64,000 nucleotides of DNA from Chamaea fasciata (lineage: Eukaryota > Chordata > Aves > Passeriformes > Sylviidae). Below are positions 10,959 through 22,083 of the stretch, in pieces (position 1 is the stretch's first letter; every line of letters starts with the position of its first letter). The DNA is taken from NCBI GenBank assembly GCA_029207755.1, contig JARCOQ010000009.1, positions 35,734,914-35,798,913 of the forward strand, given 5' to 3'. The position numbers and the translations under genes are program-made. The notes below the pieces were generated by a model. The model was not told the DNA's origin. It worked only from the letters and a program-made list of their open reading frames with translations, and did no database searches.

Positions 10959-12860
10959 AAAGACCAGTGTCCAGCTGGACCACTGTCCATCCAGAGTCGG
11001 ATCCATGGCTCTGGTGTTTATCCCAACCAGTGTCCATCAAGAGTGGAATCCACAGCCCTGGTGTCCATCCAGACCAGATTGCAGTTTGGATCCATGGCTC
11101 TGCTGTTCATCCAGACCACTGTCAACCCACAGGTGTATTGAAGAGTCTAGGGTCAATCCAGACCAGTGTCCAGTTTGGATCCATGGCCCTCCAGATCAGT
11201 GTCCATCCAGAGATGGATCCATGCCTCTGGTGTCGATCCAGAGCAGTGTCCAGCTGGACCAGTGTCCAGCTGGGATCCATGGCTCTGATGTCTATCAAAA
11301 CCAGTGTCCATCCATAGTGGATCTATGGCTCTGGTGTCTATCCAGACCAGAATCCAACTAAAGTGGGATCCGTTGCTCTGGTGTCCATCCAGACCACTGT
11401 CAAGCTAAAATCCATGGCTCTGGTGTCCTTCTAGGTTAGTGGCCATTTGTACAGGATCCATGGTTTTGTGACTATCCAGACCAGTGTCCATCCAGAGTGG
11501 GATCCATGGCTCTAGTGTCCATCCAGACCGGTGTCCAGCAAAGACATTCTTTTTTGCCCATGCAGCCCTGTGTCCATCAAGAGTGTGATCCAATGCTCTG
11601 CTGTTCATGCAGACCAGTGTCCATCCACAGTGGGATCCATGGTGCTGGTGTCTATCTCGACCAGTGTCCATCAAGAGTGGAATCCACGGCGCTGGGGCCT
11701 ATCCAGACCAGGTTCCACTTTTAAACCATGGCTCTGGTGTCCATGCAGAACATTGCCCATCCAGAATTGAATCCGCGGCTCTGGTGTCTTTCCAGACGAG
11801 TATGCATCCAGGGTGGGATTCATGCCTCTGACGTCCATCCAGAACAGTGTCCATCCAGAGTAATATCCATGCGTCTTGTATCCATCCAGAGCAGTGTCTG
11901 TCTGGACCAGTGTCGACCGGGGATCCATGGCGCTGATATCGATCCAAACCAGTGTCCATCCACAGTGGGATCCATGGCTCTTGTGTCCATCCAGACCATT
12001 ATGCATCTGGCGCAGTGTCCAGTTTGCATCCATGGCCATGGTGTCAATCTGGACTAGTGACCATCCAGAGTTGGATCCATGGCTCTGGTGTCCATCCAGA
12101 CCACTGTCAAGGCACACTTGTATTAAGGGTCTGAGGTACATACAGACCAGTGTCCAGTTTGGATCCATGGCTCTGGAGTCTATCCAGACCAGTGTCCATC
12201 CAGAGATGGATTCATGCCTCTGGTGTCCATCCAGAGCAGTGTCCATCCAGAGTTGGATCCGTGGCTCTGGGGCTATCTGAACCTGTGTCCATCAAGAATG
12301 GAATCCACGGCCCTGGTGTCCATCCAGACCAGGTTCCAGTTTGGATCCATGCCTCTGGTGTCCATCCAGAGCAGTGTCCAGCTGGACCAGTGTCCAGCTG
12401 GAATCCATGGCTCTGATGTCTATCCAGACCACTGTCCATCCAGAGTGGGATCCATGGCTCGGTGTCTGACCAGACCACTATCAATGCAAGGTTGAAGGCA
12501 TGGCTCCAGTATCCATGTGGACCAGCGTCCATCTGGACCAGTGTCCATCCAGAGTCTGATTGGTGGCTCTGGTGTCTATCCAGAGCAGTGTCCAGCAAAG
12601 ACAAATTGTCTTTTGTCCATGCAGCCCTGTTCCATCAGGAGTGTGATCCATTGCTCTGCTGTCCATACAGACTAGTGTCCATCCACAGTGGGATCCACAG
12701 TCTGCTGTCCATCCAGACCAGTGTCTAGTGTGGATCCATGGCCCTGGTGTCCATCCAGACCAATGTCCATCCAGAGTGGGATCCATCGCTCTGGTGTCTA
12801 TCCAGACCAGGTTCCACTTTGAAACCATGGCTCTGGCATCTATCCAGACCAGTGTCCATC
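10959..12860 (-). repeat. 47-bp satellite array, inverted arm (part 2)
   Basis: Continuation of the inverted satellite arm. A variant unit with an insertion after GTCCAGCAAAGACA (about 11535 and again about 12595) recurs ~1065 bp apart, so this arm also has longer-period structure. The array ends at 12860 where an ERV LTR fragment begins. Confidence 0.92.
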
Positions 12861-13073
12861 TGTCAGAGTCTGTCCAAGGATGTGATATGCCTCACAACTG
12901 TCTCCCGTGATTGAGGACTGAAACCCCAGTCTGGGACCCAAGACAAACCTGCCTCAGCCATTACCCCTCCCTTTTCCCCCGAACAGTCAGCAAATCCTTG
13001 GTTTACCGATGCTTTTGCTTCTGGCCCAACAGCTCCAAGCATAATTCCCTCACTATGGGGACCAAGTGATTCC

Positions 13074-14726
13074 ATGAATCCAGAGCGTTACCCTGGACAA
13101 CCTGTTTTGTTGGACCTCCCCACTGTAGGGGAAGTACCACTAGTGTTAAAAACCCCTCTGAATAAATGTACACAAGTAGCTTTTGATGCTCTAGGGAAAG
13201 AGTATCAAATAAATGCACACTGGAGAATTTCCATCATTTTAACTTTCTGCCTTCTGGTGGCAGATTCTGTTGTGCTTCCTTTTCACAGGAGAACTCCGAG
13301 GGACATGAAGGCCATAGAAACTATGATAAATATTTTAAATTGGGAATTCCCAGAAGTGTTAATGAAAAAAATTGGCTGCCACAACTATGGATTTGACCAA
13401 ATTATAACAACCATTGCAGTCATCCTTCTTGGCTTTGGGGACACATCAGTGGTTGCTATCAAACATATTACCAAATTGGGAAAAAATAAATGTGAATAAT
13501 CACAAATGGATAATTGATACACTTGGTGCCACACAAAGCAATGTCTCTTTGGCTCTCAGCTGTATCCAGGCACAATTATGGATGCAGTCAGTTGCCGCCT
13601 CAATTATAAGAGAAGGAGAAGAAGGCACTTTTCCTACTGAAATTCGGAAAATAGTTTGGGACAATGCCAATGATTTTGAAAGCGATTTCCAATCCTGGTG
13701 GAATTTAGTGAATTTTACTTACAACCCCAGTACAAACACAGTCACAGCTTTTGTGTTATGCAGTTAGTTGCCGCCTCAATTATAATAACCATACGTAATG
13801 CCTCAGTGCATACGATATTCCCCATCATTGCATTAGGACTGAATCATGATGGAGCTATTCTCTACGCTTCCAAGCACAGGGAACGGGCCCGTCAAATTGG
13901 AGAGAAATGGCAAACTGTCAATTTAGAATCTTGTGTTGTTAGAGAACAACAAGGTTTCATTTGTGAAAGTAATGCAATCATAGCCCGAGACATTTGTTTG
14001 GACACAGAGCAAAATATTTGTCCTTTTGAAGTACACCCTAATGAAGCTCCTGAAACAGTGCTTGTGTATATAGGCAATGGATGTGCTTGTGTAAGGACTG
14101 CTTGTGATGTAGTGTTTGTAGAAGAAATAAGAGTGAATCTTAAGAATTACTCAAATTTTTGTATTTGTAACTTTACCACAATTACAGGATGTGACTTTTT
14201 TTACTCAGCCCCAGTTACGTCCTATTACCTTTTACAATCCAATTTTACCTTGTTTCACCAGATAACACCTGCCTCCATTGCAATGAATCTGACTTTAATT
14301 AACCAATTGTTGCTTCACCAGGATTTAGTAGGATATTTGGAAATGATCAAGCAAAATAGACAAAAAGCTTTAGTGACCATCCATCATGACGTAAAGGAAA
14401 TACATTGTGTTTTAGAAAGGGTAAAAAAGGATGCTGAATACAGGTGGTGGGATACCCTTTTTGGGTGGTCACCTACTGCTACAGGTATTTTGAACAAAGT
14501 GTGTCATTTTATTGTTGTTTTTTTGATTTTGGTTTTGATTGGTTTTGTTTTATCAGTCATTTTATACATTTTAAATTGGAAAATAATGAAGAAGTTGACA
14601 CACTTGGCATCTATAATGGAAGCACACAGTTTAGTTAATACCCCTTTTGCAAGAGACACTCCCAAAGTTATTGACACGAGACGCAGTACCCAAACAGCAA
14701 AAATTAGACCTGCAACAGCAGATTAA
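13074..14726 (+). pseudogene. env: Retroviral envelope (Env) pseudogene with two frameshifts
   Basis: Three overlapping frames (13074-13499, 13414-13767, 13698-14726) together make up one envelope-like protein. The first carries a hydrophobic leader (ISIILTFCLLVADSVVLP) that looks like a signal peptide. The last, 342 codons long, carries a cysteine-rich ectodomain, several N-x-T/S sites, a tryptophan-rich segment (WWDTLFGWSPTATG), a membrane anchor at about residues 270-292 and a short cytoplasmic tail. I do not see the CX6CC motif typical of gamma/alpharetrovirus TM subunits, so the subclass is uncertain. The second frameshift coincides with a 27-nt duplicated segment at 13758-13784. Not functional as it stands. 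Confidence 0.75.
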
Positions 14727-15079
14727 TTTGAAACTGTTGGTTGTTTGTTTTGATTCTTGTTGTTAGTTTTAATCATGTTATATTGTGATCAAAATTAAGC
14801 TTTTGTTCGTAAATTGTTATAACTTTAAGGAATTTTTATGATCTGTTTTAATTATTTTGAGAAATTGTTTTAATCAATATTGATTGATTTTGGGGTTTTT
14901 TTCCATTTCCTTTCCCTATTTTTTCATTTTCCTCTCTCTCTCTTTTTCTGTCACACTTTCTACTGTCTCTGTTTTTCGGGATGTACTACCAACACTGACG
15001 AGTCCTGAAGACATCGTGACAACGCTGTAGGCCCCTGCTAGAGGAGCATCTTTGTCGTCAGTCGTGAGTCATGGGGTGG

Positions 15080-15690
15080 TGTCAGAGTCTGTCCAGGGAT
15101 GTGATATGCCTCACAACTCTCTCCAATGATTGAGGACTGAAACCCCAGTCTCTGAAAGGAGCCCCTGGCTTGGCTGAGGTCGAACACCTGCCAAGTCTTG
15201 GAAGACTGGTATGCATCTCCATGGGAACAGAGTGCCAGAACAATGGAACTGGTCAAGCCTGCTTGTTTGAACTGGCCTGCTCATACCAGGTGTACGTTGC
15301 AGCATGTTTCTGGGTACCCAACCTCAACACAGGAGGCTCCAGCCTTGGCTCTGTGCCCCTCGCCTCAGTCCCCGCCTTGACTGACCTATAAAAACTCTGG
15401 AGACCTCCCGCTCACTTCGTGATCACCCCACTGGAGAAACTCGTGTCTATAGGCATCTTCAAAAGCCTCGAGGACTTGACCCTCCATGTTGGTAGCTATA
15501 ATCCCCATTCCCTCTTTCTCTGTCTTTCTTACTATTCTTTTTTTCTCTCCCCACTATCGCATTTGTTGGCACTAAATAAAGGTGCATTTGTGATTGAATA
15601 AACTGAGTTTGTCCCCCGCTGTGTCTTTTGTGCTCTGAGATCCCTAAAATGAACCATCACGAATCCCCCTTGTGTGAGCGGATCGTGACA
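15080..15690 (+). repeat. 3' LTR of env-only ERV
   Basis: A 611-bp LTR with TGTCAGAG at the start and GATCGTGACA at the end. It contains a TATA box (CTATAAAAA near 15386) and a polyadenylation signal AATAAA at 15575-15580, both in the plus orientation. It is preceded by a weak purine tract (ATGGGGTGG). Confidence 0.8.
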
Positions 15691-16556
15691 ACCAACCACA
15701 AACAAGCTCAAGGTCTAATTTTTGGAGAAAAAAGGGTAGGAGGACTGCTACAAGCTTCCAGGAAAGCATCAAGCTTTCAGGACTGCAGACACATGGAAGG
15801 GCGACACCCAAAAAGAAGCTCAAGGTCCATTTGTAGGAGATAAAAGGGTAGGCAAACCTGCTGGACTGCAGACACATGGAAGTGAGACCACCCACATACA
15901 AGCTCAAGGTCCAATTTTTTGAGAAAAAAGGGTAGTCAAGCTTCCAGGACTGCAGACACATCAAAGTGAGACCCACAAAATGAAGCTCAAGGTCCATTGG
16001 TAGGAGATAAAAGGGTAGTCAAACCTTAAGAACTGCAGACACATGAAAGTGAGACCACCCCCAAACAAGCCCAAGGCCTGATTTTTAGAGAAAAAAGGGT
16101 AGTCAAGCTTCTAGGACTGCAGACACATGGAAGTTAGACCACCAAAAAGAAGCTCAAGGTCCATTTGTAGGAGATAAAAGGGTAGTCAAACCTTCAGGAC
16201 TGCAGACACATGGAAATGAGACCGCCCCCAAAAAGGTTAAGGTCCAGTTTTTTAGAGAAAAAAGGGTACTCAACCCTCCTGGACTGCAGACACAGGAAAT
16301 TAAAACGACCCCCAAACAAGCTCAAGGTCTCATTTTTTGGAGAAAAAAGGGTAGTCAAGCTTCCAGGACTGCAGCCACATGGAAGTGCAACACCCAAAAA
16401 GAAGCTCAAGATCCATTTGTAGGAGATAAAAGGGTAGTCAAAACTCCTGGACTGCAGACACATGAAAGTGAGACCACCCCCAAACAAGCTCAAGGTCCAT
16501 TTGTAGGAGATAAAAGGCTAGTCAAGCTTCCAGGACTGCAGACACATCCAAGTGGG
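15691..16556 (+). repeat. 83/84-bp satellite with two alternating unit types
   Basis: About ten monomers of 82-85 bp, marked by GGACTGCAGACACATG (at about 15781, 15863, 15948, 16031, 16115, 16198, 16282, 16367, 16450 and 16534). Two unit types alternate: one with GAGAAAAAAGGGTAG, the other with GTAGGAGATAAAAGGGTAG, giving a ~168-bp dimeric period. The array starts directly at the LTR end. Confidence 0.9.
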
Positions 16557-16745
16557 TTGCTGTGTGGGGCAGTGGTGGGTTTGGTTTTTCTGCCCCCCCT
16601 CCCCAACAACCTCCTGGAGTGCTATAGGCAGAACTGCTGGACTGTGCCCAGTCAGAAAGGGACCTGGGGGTGCTTGTTACAGCAGCTGAACATGATCCAG
16701 CATTGTGCCCTGGTGGCTACAAAGGCCAACAGAGTTTTGCAAATA
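16557..16745 (+). mobile_element. CR1 LINE fragment (3' end)
   Basis: Matches the end of CR1 ORF2 in sense orientation: CAGAAAGGGACCTGGGGGTG followed by AGCAGCTGAACATGATCCAG and a CAGCATTGTGCCCTGGTGG block. In avian CR1 this encodes the ERDLGV..D..M...CA.VA.KAN stretch. Truncated on both sides. Confidence 0.75.
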
Positions 16746-17319
16746 TTAAGAATATGCTAAATTTTATTCAGAAAATATTTCCTTCCAAGTCAATATAAAT
16801 TAAAATATAACAGTGTTAAGCAACTTCTGAAAACCCGTAACTAAAGCTCCCAAGGTTTTATTACTTTTTATTATTGAGCTTTTAACAGAGCTGTTCCAAC
16901 ATTCCATAAGTTTTTGCCCAAGATTTTATCTTGCCCTGATTCACATGGAATGAAATTCAGGAAGATCAGAAGTTGTTACACGAGTCACAGAAAGGCCACT
17001 ATTCCCAAAATAGCGCAGAGTTTTTGGGCTGCTTCTCATGTACCCCCAGGAAATAAACAAGAGTCTGGTTTAATAAGCCAGAGCATTAACTACAAGTATG
17101 ACATGTAAGATTTGATCTCTTCCCCTTTCCCACCTCCTACATTTGACAGTCTGGAACTGGGAGAGTGGCAGGGTTGCCCTCTTCAAAGATTCACTTAAAA
17201 GAAGTTGTTGGGGGTTAGGTTTGTTCCTTCTTTCTCTAAAGAATTTTTTCCCCATAAGTTACCAAGGAGACCAAGTGTTGGATACTTGAGAGTGTTTAAC
17301 CAAAACAAAGAGGTGGACA
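16746..17319. other. No recognised feature
   Basis: AT-rich, apparently single-copy sequence between the CR1 fragment and an LTR. No gene or repeat is recognised. Confidence 0.5.
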
Positions 17320-18034
17320 AAGTTGGAAGGGGGAGATAATGCAGGTAAAAAACAGAGCTTGAGGCAGCTGCCCGCTCTTGGGCTCTTCTTTTTCCGGCAT
17401 TCGGGGAGAGAGAGAACAGCTGTTGCTGGCTGGAAGAGTTTCACTGTGGCCAAAGGGATCCAGTCCTGGGAAACCTACTATCACCGGTTCGGCCTGAATC
17501 CTGAGTTTTCTCTGCCACCCGCGGGAGCTGGGCCGGTTCTGCCTCGCCTTTGGCTTCTTCGGCGCTGCTCCTCTTGCTGCAGTGTGACCCTGCACCCCCT
17601 GCGCTGCTGGAACATCCTGCCCCTGCCCTCCAAGACACCCTGCCATCCCAGCTACCAGCCCGGGACTTTTCCACTGTTTCAGCTTGGTGCTCTGAGGATC
17701 CTGCAGAGACACTGAAACCAAACTGCCCTGGGTTTTGTGAAACTAAACCCTCAAGGTTCTTGGTACTGTTTTCGTTTGTTATAAAGGCTGTAGTTGTTTG
17801 GTGGGGGATTTTTTGTGTTTGTTTGCTTTGTAATACATACTAGTAAAGAACTGCTATTCCTATTTCCCAAATCTTTGCCAAAGAGCCTCTGATTGTAATT
17901 TATAATTGAAAAAGAAAAAAAGGGGGTGGGGGGGGGGGAGTTTACACTCTCCATCCCAAAGGAAATTGCAGGTTTTGTTTTTTTTTTTTTTTAATTACCT
18001 GGCAGATACCTGTCTTCCCAAATCAAGACAGATA
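17320..18034 (+). repeat. LTR (probably solo), same family as the one at 63450
   Basis: The 3' part (CTAGTAAAGAACTGCTAT, then AAATCTTTGCC, then CTGGCAGATACC and a terminal AATCAAGACA at 18034) matches the reverse complement of 63450-63600. The 5' boundary is uncertain; about 17320 is an estimate. It contains poly-G and poly-T tracts near 17925-17990. Confidence 0.55.
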
Positions 18035-18533
18035 AGAACCCAAACTCTCCGCAGTCCCAGCTGAATGTCTGGATCTCCACAGGATGATTTATCTGTCCCA
18101 CTCTTCTTTCCTTTTGGGCTGGAATTGTGCAATTCCACTTTCTTCCTCCTCTAGAAGTGCCAGGAGTGGGACAAACGTGGCGGGTGGGCCGTGTTCCTGA
18201 GGCAGTGCAGGCTGGAGTTGATGGATGGAGAATTGCCCTTCTGCATCTCCCAACCAGAGCAAAGTGGGACTTTGCATCTTTAAGAAACCCCTGACAGTGA
18301 GAAGGAAGGGCGTCTTCTAAAGGATTTGGGATGTGACAGGGTTTAGATTCCCAGTCCTGCTTGGAGCTGGAAGGGCACAAAGCAATTTCCTCTTGTTTCA
18401 CATCAATTTTCACCTAAATGTAAAATAACAGTATTGGAAAAAAAACGCAAAATCTTTTTAGAAATGATTACTGACGCCAGTAAGATGCATCAATGCCATC
18501 AGCACATTTACAAACTAAATAACTGAGTTTTCT
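18035..18533. other. No recognised feature
   Basis: Single-copy-looking sequence just outside the segmental duplication. No gene is recognised. Confidence 0.5.
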
Positions 18534-18849
18534 GGAGAGAGCCAGACCTGGGAGCAGGAACAGCTGCTTCATTGCACTCTTGGAGAAAGCTCTCAGCTGT
18601 TTCAGAGCACTCAAAGGCGTGAAGGGCAGAGAGGAGGCCACACCAAACATTGTTCTTGTTTCCACACCCTCCCCTGTCTGTGTTCCAGAAGGAATTGGAT
18701 GAACTGTATTCTTCTCTCTGAGTTGTCTCAGCATGAACAGCTTAGCACCGGAGCTAAAGGAGCTGAAGCCTTAGGCCACAGGAGCTGAGCAAGAGAAGAC
18801 TATCTGAGCAAATAAATGCTGCTAACATGGATCTAGCTGAATCCAGCTG

Positions 18850-18957
18850 ATAGAATCCTGGAATTACAGAATCATTTCTGTTGGAAAAGACCTCTGAGCT
18901 CATCCAGTCCAGCCAGTCACCCAACAGTGTCAAGCCCAGCACTCAACCAGGACAGGA
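18850..18957 (-). mobile_element. CR1 LINE 3' tail fragment
   Basis: TTACAGAATCATTTCTGTTG, then GAAAAGACCTCTGAGCTCAT and CCAGTCCAGCC match the antisense 3' end of avian CR1. It is present in both duplicate copies (B: 40878-40965), so it predates the duplication. Confidence 0.65.
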
Positions 18958-20439
18958 GGCCTGAGTGAGGCCTGAACTACCGGCCCTGAGCCAAAGGTGG
19001 CCTCTGGATGAACCTTCCAGCCAAAGGTCATCTTTGTGTCTGCTCCCTAACAAAATATGCATGATCATTAGCATTGTGTTAGATGTACCCACTCATTAGT
19101 AAAACATATATCAACTTTTCTGTCTTTAGAAGCTGGACAAGGCCATGAAATCTGACATCTGGCCTTGTTTGGGGCTGGATGGTCAAAGTCATCTCCCTTG
19201 GTTCCTCCTTGGCCCTGGCCAGGCTTTGGGAGGAACCCAAGAGGAGGATGAATCCAGATGTTCCCACTCTAGGAGTGCTGTCAGTGTGTTTATTCAGCAC
19301 TGTCAGAGCTGGGCCCTCTCCCAGCCAGGTTGGAGCCTCACCTGTGGCTGGAGGCACCTGCAGGAGTTCCCAGTGTCCGGGAGAGGCTCTGCAGTCCTTG
19401 GCTGTGACAGTTTCCCCAGCTGATGTGTGTGTGTGGGTGATGGGAAAGGCTGAGGGTAACTGGTGATGGATCTTTCTCAATCACTGTGGGCAATCCTTGG
19501 TAGTGATGACTGCGTGCATTGCTGAGCTGCTCTTTCTGTGCTCCTTTGCTGCTTTGAACTAGAGTAAAATGCACGTCAGTTGGTCAATTCCTTCAGGTGA
19601 TGTCTGTGTCTTTGGTGCTGACCCTGCCAACTGGTAAAACAACATTGGCATAGCCTGGCCAGATCACACCAAAATGTCACTTTTTAAAGGTAAATGTAAG
19701 GAATCGGTCCCACCAGAAATTATGGGAATGGAAGACCTTCTCTAAACTTTTGTGGCTCTGGAGTGGGCTGAGTACTGAGCACAGTGCAAGCCATGGGGGA
19801 GTCGGTTAAAAGAAGCTGAACCACTGGATGTCTTAAAATGCATCCAAAAGTTGCATATGGAAAAAGGAACAGAACTTTTTGGAGTTTGGAGGACAAAGCT
19901 GAATTTTGTTAAGAGCACATTGGAAACAGCACTTAGAGAAGGAACAATTATTGTTGAAACACTCCCACATGGAGCGACAGAAGAACATTTCAGTCCTGAG
20001 CTCAGATGCACTTGTGCAAATGAAAAAATATTAAGGTAATAAATAACCATTCATATTTAAAATATAGCAGAACTTCTATACATTTTTATAAATAAATATT
20101 TATAAATATATATATATATGTTTATTTCTATATTTAAATATCTTTCTATGTTAATATCTGTATGTCTTTATCTACATATGAAATACATAGAAAATAATAA
20201 TAATGTGAAATAGTGCTGACAATACTAATTTCATACCTTTGGCTGCTCAAGGATGTTACACTAAATATCCTACAGAAAAGCATTGGCCAGGACCCAATTG
20301 TCAGTGGTCAATCTTCTGAGATTGTATACAATGAAAAAAGGAGGAAGGGATGAAATTGGCTATTTCTACAGGGTTTGCTGATTCTGTGATGCAGAATGCT
20401 TTGTCTGTTACTGTGAAAAACACAGTGATTAAAACTGCT

Positions 20440-20720
20440 GGGTTGTTCATATCCCAGACAATCCCCATGCGGAATGATTGGTTGAATGGAAGAAGAAGTT
20501 GTTAAAAGAGGAGTTGGAAAAAGGAGGAGATGGGAACCTGTCCTGATGGAAAACCCATCTCCCAGATAGACTCCAGAGCCTTAACAATGGCCCCACTGGG
20601 GAAATGGAAACCCCCTAGGTGTGCTCGGCTGCACCCAGTTTGCAAATACAACCATGGACAGGGAGACTTTGACCTCCTGGGAAATTGTTCTGGGTGCAAT
20701 GGCCCCTGACAGGCCACCCC
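20440..20720 (+). pseudogene. pol: Integrase C-terminal remnant (ERVL-like), copy A
   Basis: Plus-strand translation, broken by frameshifts, gives the stretch around the third catalytic residue of integrase (a VEW..LLKEEL-like segment) and then LQSLNNGPTG, a class III ERV integrase signature. It lies just upstream of the dUTPase fragment. Not functional. Confidence 0.55.
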
Positions 20721-20778
20721 AGAGGCTGCAGGGCTGGACCTTCATGCATTAGAAATAATTAGGATAAATCAGAAGCAA

Positions 20779-21030
20779 ATGAGAGTTATCAACACTGGAA
20801 TAGGAATTCAGATTCCTGCAGGACACTTTGGCTGGATAACTGCTCACTGGAGCTTGGCCTTGCAAAGTGTTCATGTCATGGGAGGAGGAATTGATGCAGA
20901 TCATCAAGGAGAAATAAAATTGATAGAAAGAGCAATAGAAGAGTGGCAGGAAGAAGACAATTTTTCTGGGTGGGATTGGCCTCATGGCTATGAAATTGGA
21001 GGCTGCTGTGAAATGTATTTGTGGCAGTGA
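20779..21030 (+). pseudogene. dUTPase-like fragment (ERVL-type), copy A
   Basis: An 83-codon plus-strand frame with dUTPase-like order: [20 protein letters not shown], then [20 protein letters not shown], then EIKLI. The usual motif III has G-x-I-D-x-D-Y-x-G-E; here the Tyr position is His ([10 protein letters not shown]), so the nucleotide-stacking Tyr is lost. The N-terminal motif I is not in the fragment. dUTPase hydrolyses dUTP to dUMP in retroviruses that carry it. The protein is identical in copy B. Confidence 0.7.
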
Positions 21031-21168
21031 CTGTAATCATTGCACTGTGAGCACTTGGTGTGTTATGATTCCATGTTAGACTTGTTGTGACACTTTGTGC
21101 TGGGAAATGGAATGCTGAGACTGTCTAAAAAGAAAAAAAGAAAAGTCTCGAGAAAAAAAGGGGGGATT

Positions 21169-22083
21169 TGATAAATAACAGAGAAAAGCATCTCATTAGG
21201 CATGTTTTAAAAGGCAAGTGAATTATAGCTCTGAGTAATGAACTTGAGCAGCACGTAATTGAAGACAAGAGGCGACACTTTTGTGCCTAATACCTAAATC
21301 TAAGACTCTGGTTTTGAAAGAATTTTTATGAAGGTTGTCGTTCACCTGTAGGTCAAAGGACCATTTGAAAAACTGAGGCCTGTCCAGCAGGTCCTGACTG
21401 AAGCCTGAACAACAGGCCCTGAGGCAACGCTGACCTCTAGATAAACCTTCCATCCCAAGGTTATCTTTGTCCGCTCATTAATGGAGCACTATTACCAAAA
21501 TGATCTCTGTATCTGTTCAGTGGTGAAATGTGGATTTCCCTTTCTGTGTTGGAAAATCAGACAAGACCCCATCTGGCTTCGTTTGGGGGTGAAGGATCTA
21601 AGTCAACTCCCTTGGTTCCTCCTTGAGCCCTGGCCAGGCTTTGAGAGAAGCCAAACAGGAGAATGAAGCCAGTTATTCCTGTACTAGAAGTGATGTCAGC
21701 ATGTTTGTTTAACAGTGTAAAAGCTGGGGCCTCTCCCAGTGGGGTTGGAGGACTTGTTTCCTGCAAAGGTGGAGGCACCTGCAGGAATTCCTAGTGTCTG
21801 GGAGAGGCTCTGCAGTCCTTGGCTTCTCCCAGCTGATGTGTGGATCAAGATGATGGTAAAGTCTGAGGGTAACTGGTCATGGATCTTTCTAAATCAATAG
21901 AGGCAATCTGGTAGTAATGACTGGATGCATTGCTGAGCTCCTTTTGTAATTCTTTGCTAATGATTATGGGCTTTTCTGAGCTCATCCTTTTGTAATTCTT
22001 TGCAGCTTTGCATTATATAAATGACACAATTCCTTAAGTTGGTGTCTGTGTCTTTGGTGCTGACCCTGCCCTCTGGTGAAACA
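21169..22083 (+). repeat. 3' LTR of the ERVL-like remnant (copy A)
   Basis: A 915-bp LTR, TGATAAATAACAG to CTCTGGTGAAACA. It aligns with 43729-44643 in copy B (same length) and over its later ~700 bp with the truncated 5' LTR at 18955-19641. Confidence 0.75.

Larger units (their letters stand above)
12861..15690 (+). mobile_element. Env-only ERV remnant (5' LTR stub, env, 3' LTR)
   Basis: Starts with ~75 bp (12861-12935) matching the beginning of the 3' LTR (TGTCAGAGTCTGTCC...). It then jumps directly into env leader sequence, so most of the 5' LTR and all of gag and pol are gone. Env follows at about 13000-14726, then A/T-rich 3' sequence, then the 3' LTR. The direct join suggests recombination or deletion between LTR and env. 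No target-site duplication was seen. Confidence 0.8.
18955..22083 (+). mobile_element. Old ERVL-like provirus remnant (copy A)
   Basis: A truncated 5' LTR (about 18955-19641) and a 915-bp 3' LTR (21169-22083) both end in CTTTGGTGCTGACCCTGCC plus a (G)GTRAAACA end. Between them lie integrase C-terminal remnants (about 20440-20720) and a dUTPase fragment (20779-21030). The 3' LTR is preceded by a polypurine tract (AAAAAAAGGGGGGATT). dUTPase placed after integrase is characteristic of ERVL-type pol. Gag, RT and most of pol are gone. The first part of the 5' LTR is missing where the CR1 tail lies. Confidence 0.75.

Noticed and set aside
13074..14726. Domesticated, functional env (syncytin-like)
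   Set aside because: Two frameshifts, one with a templated insertion, break the frame; nothing suggests preserved function.
15691..16556. CRISPR-like array of ~84-bp units
   Set aside because: Whole units are repeated without unique spacers, and the genome is clearly vertebrate; it is an ordinary satellite.
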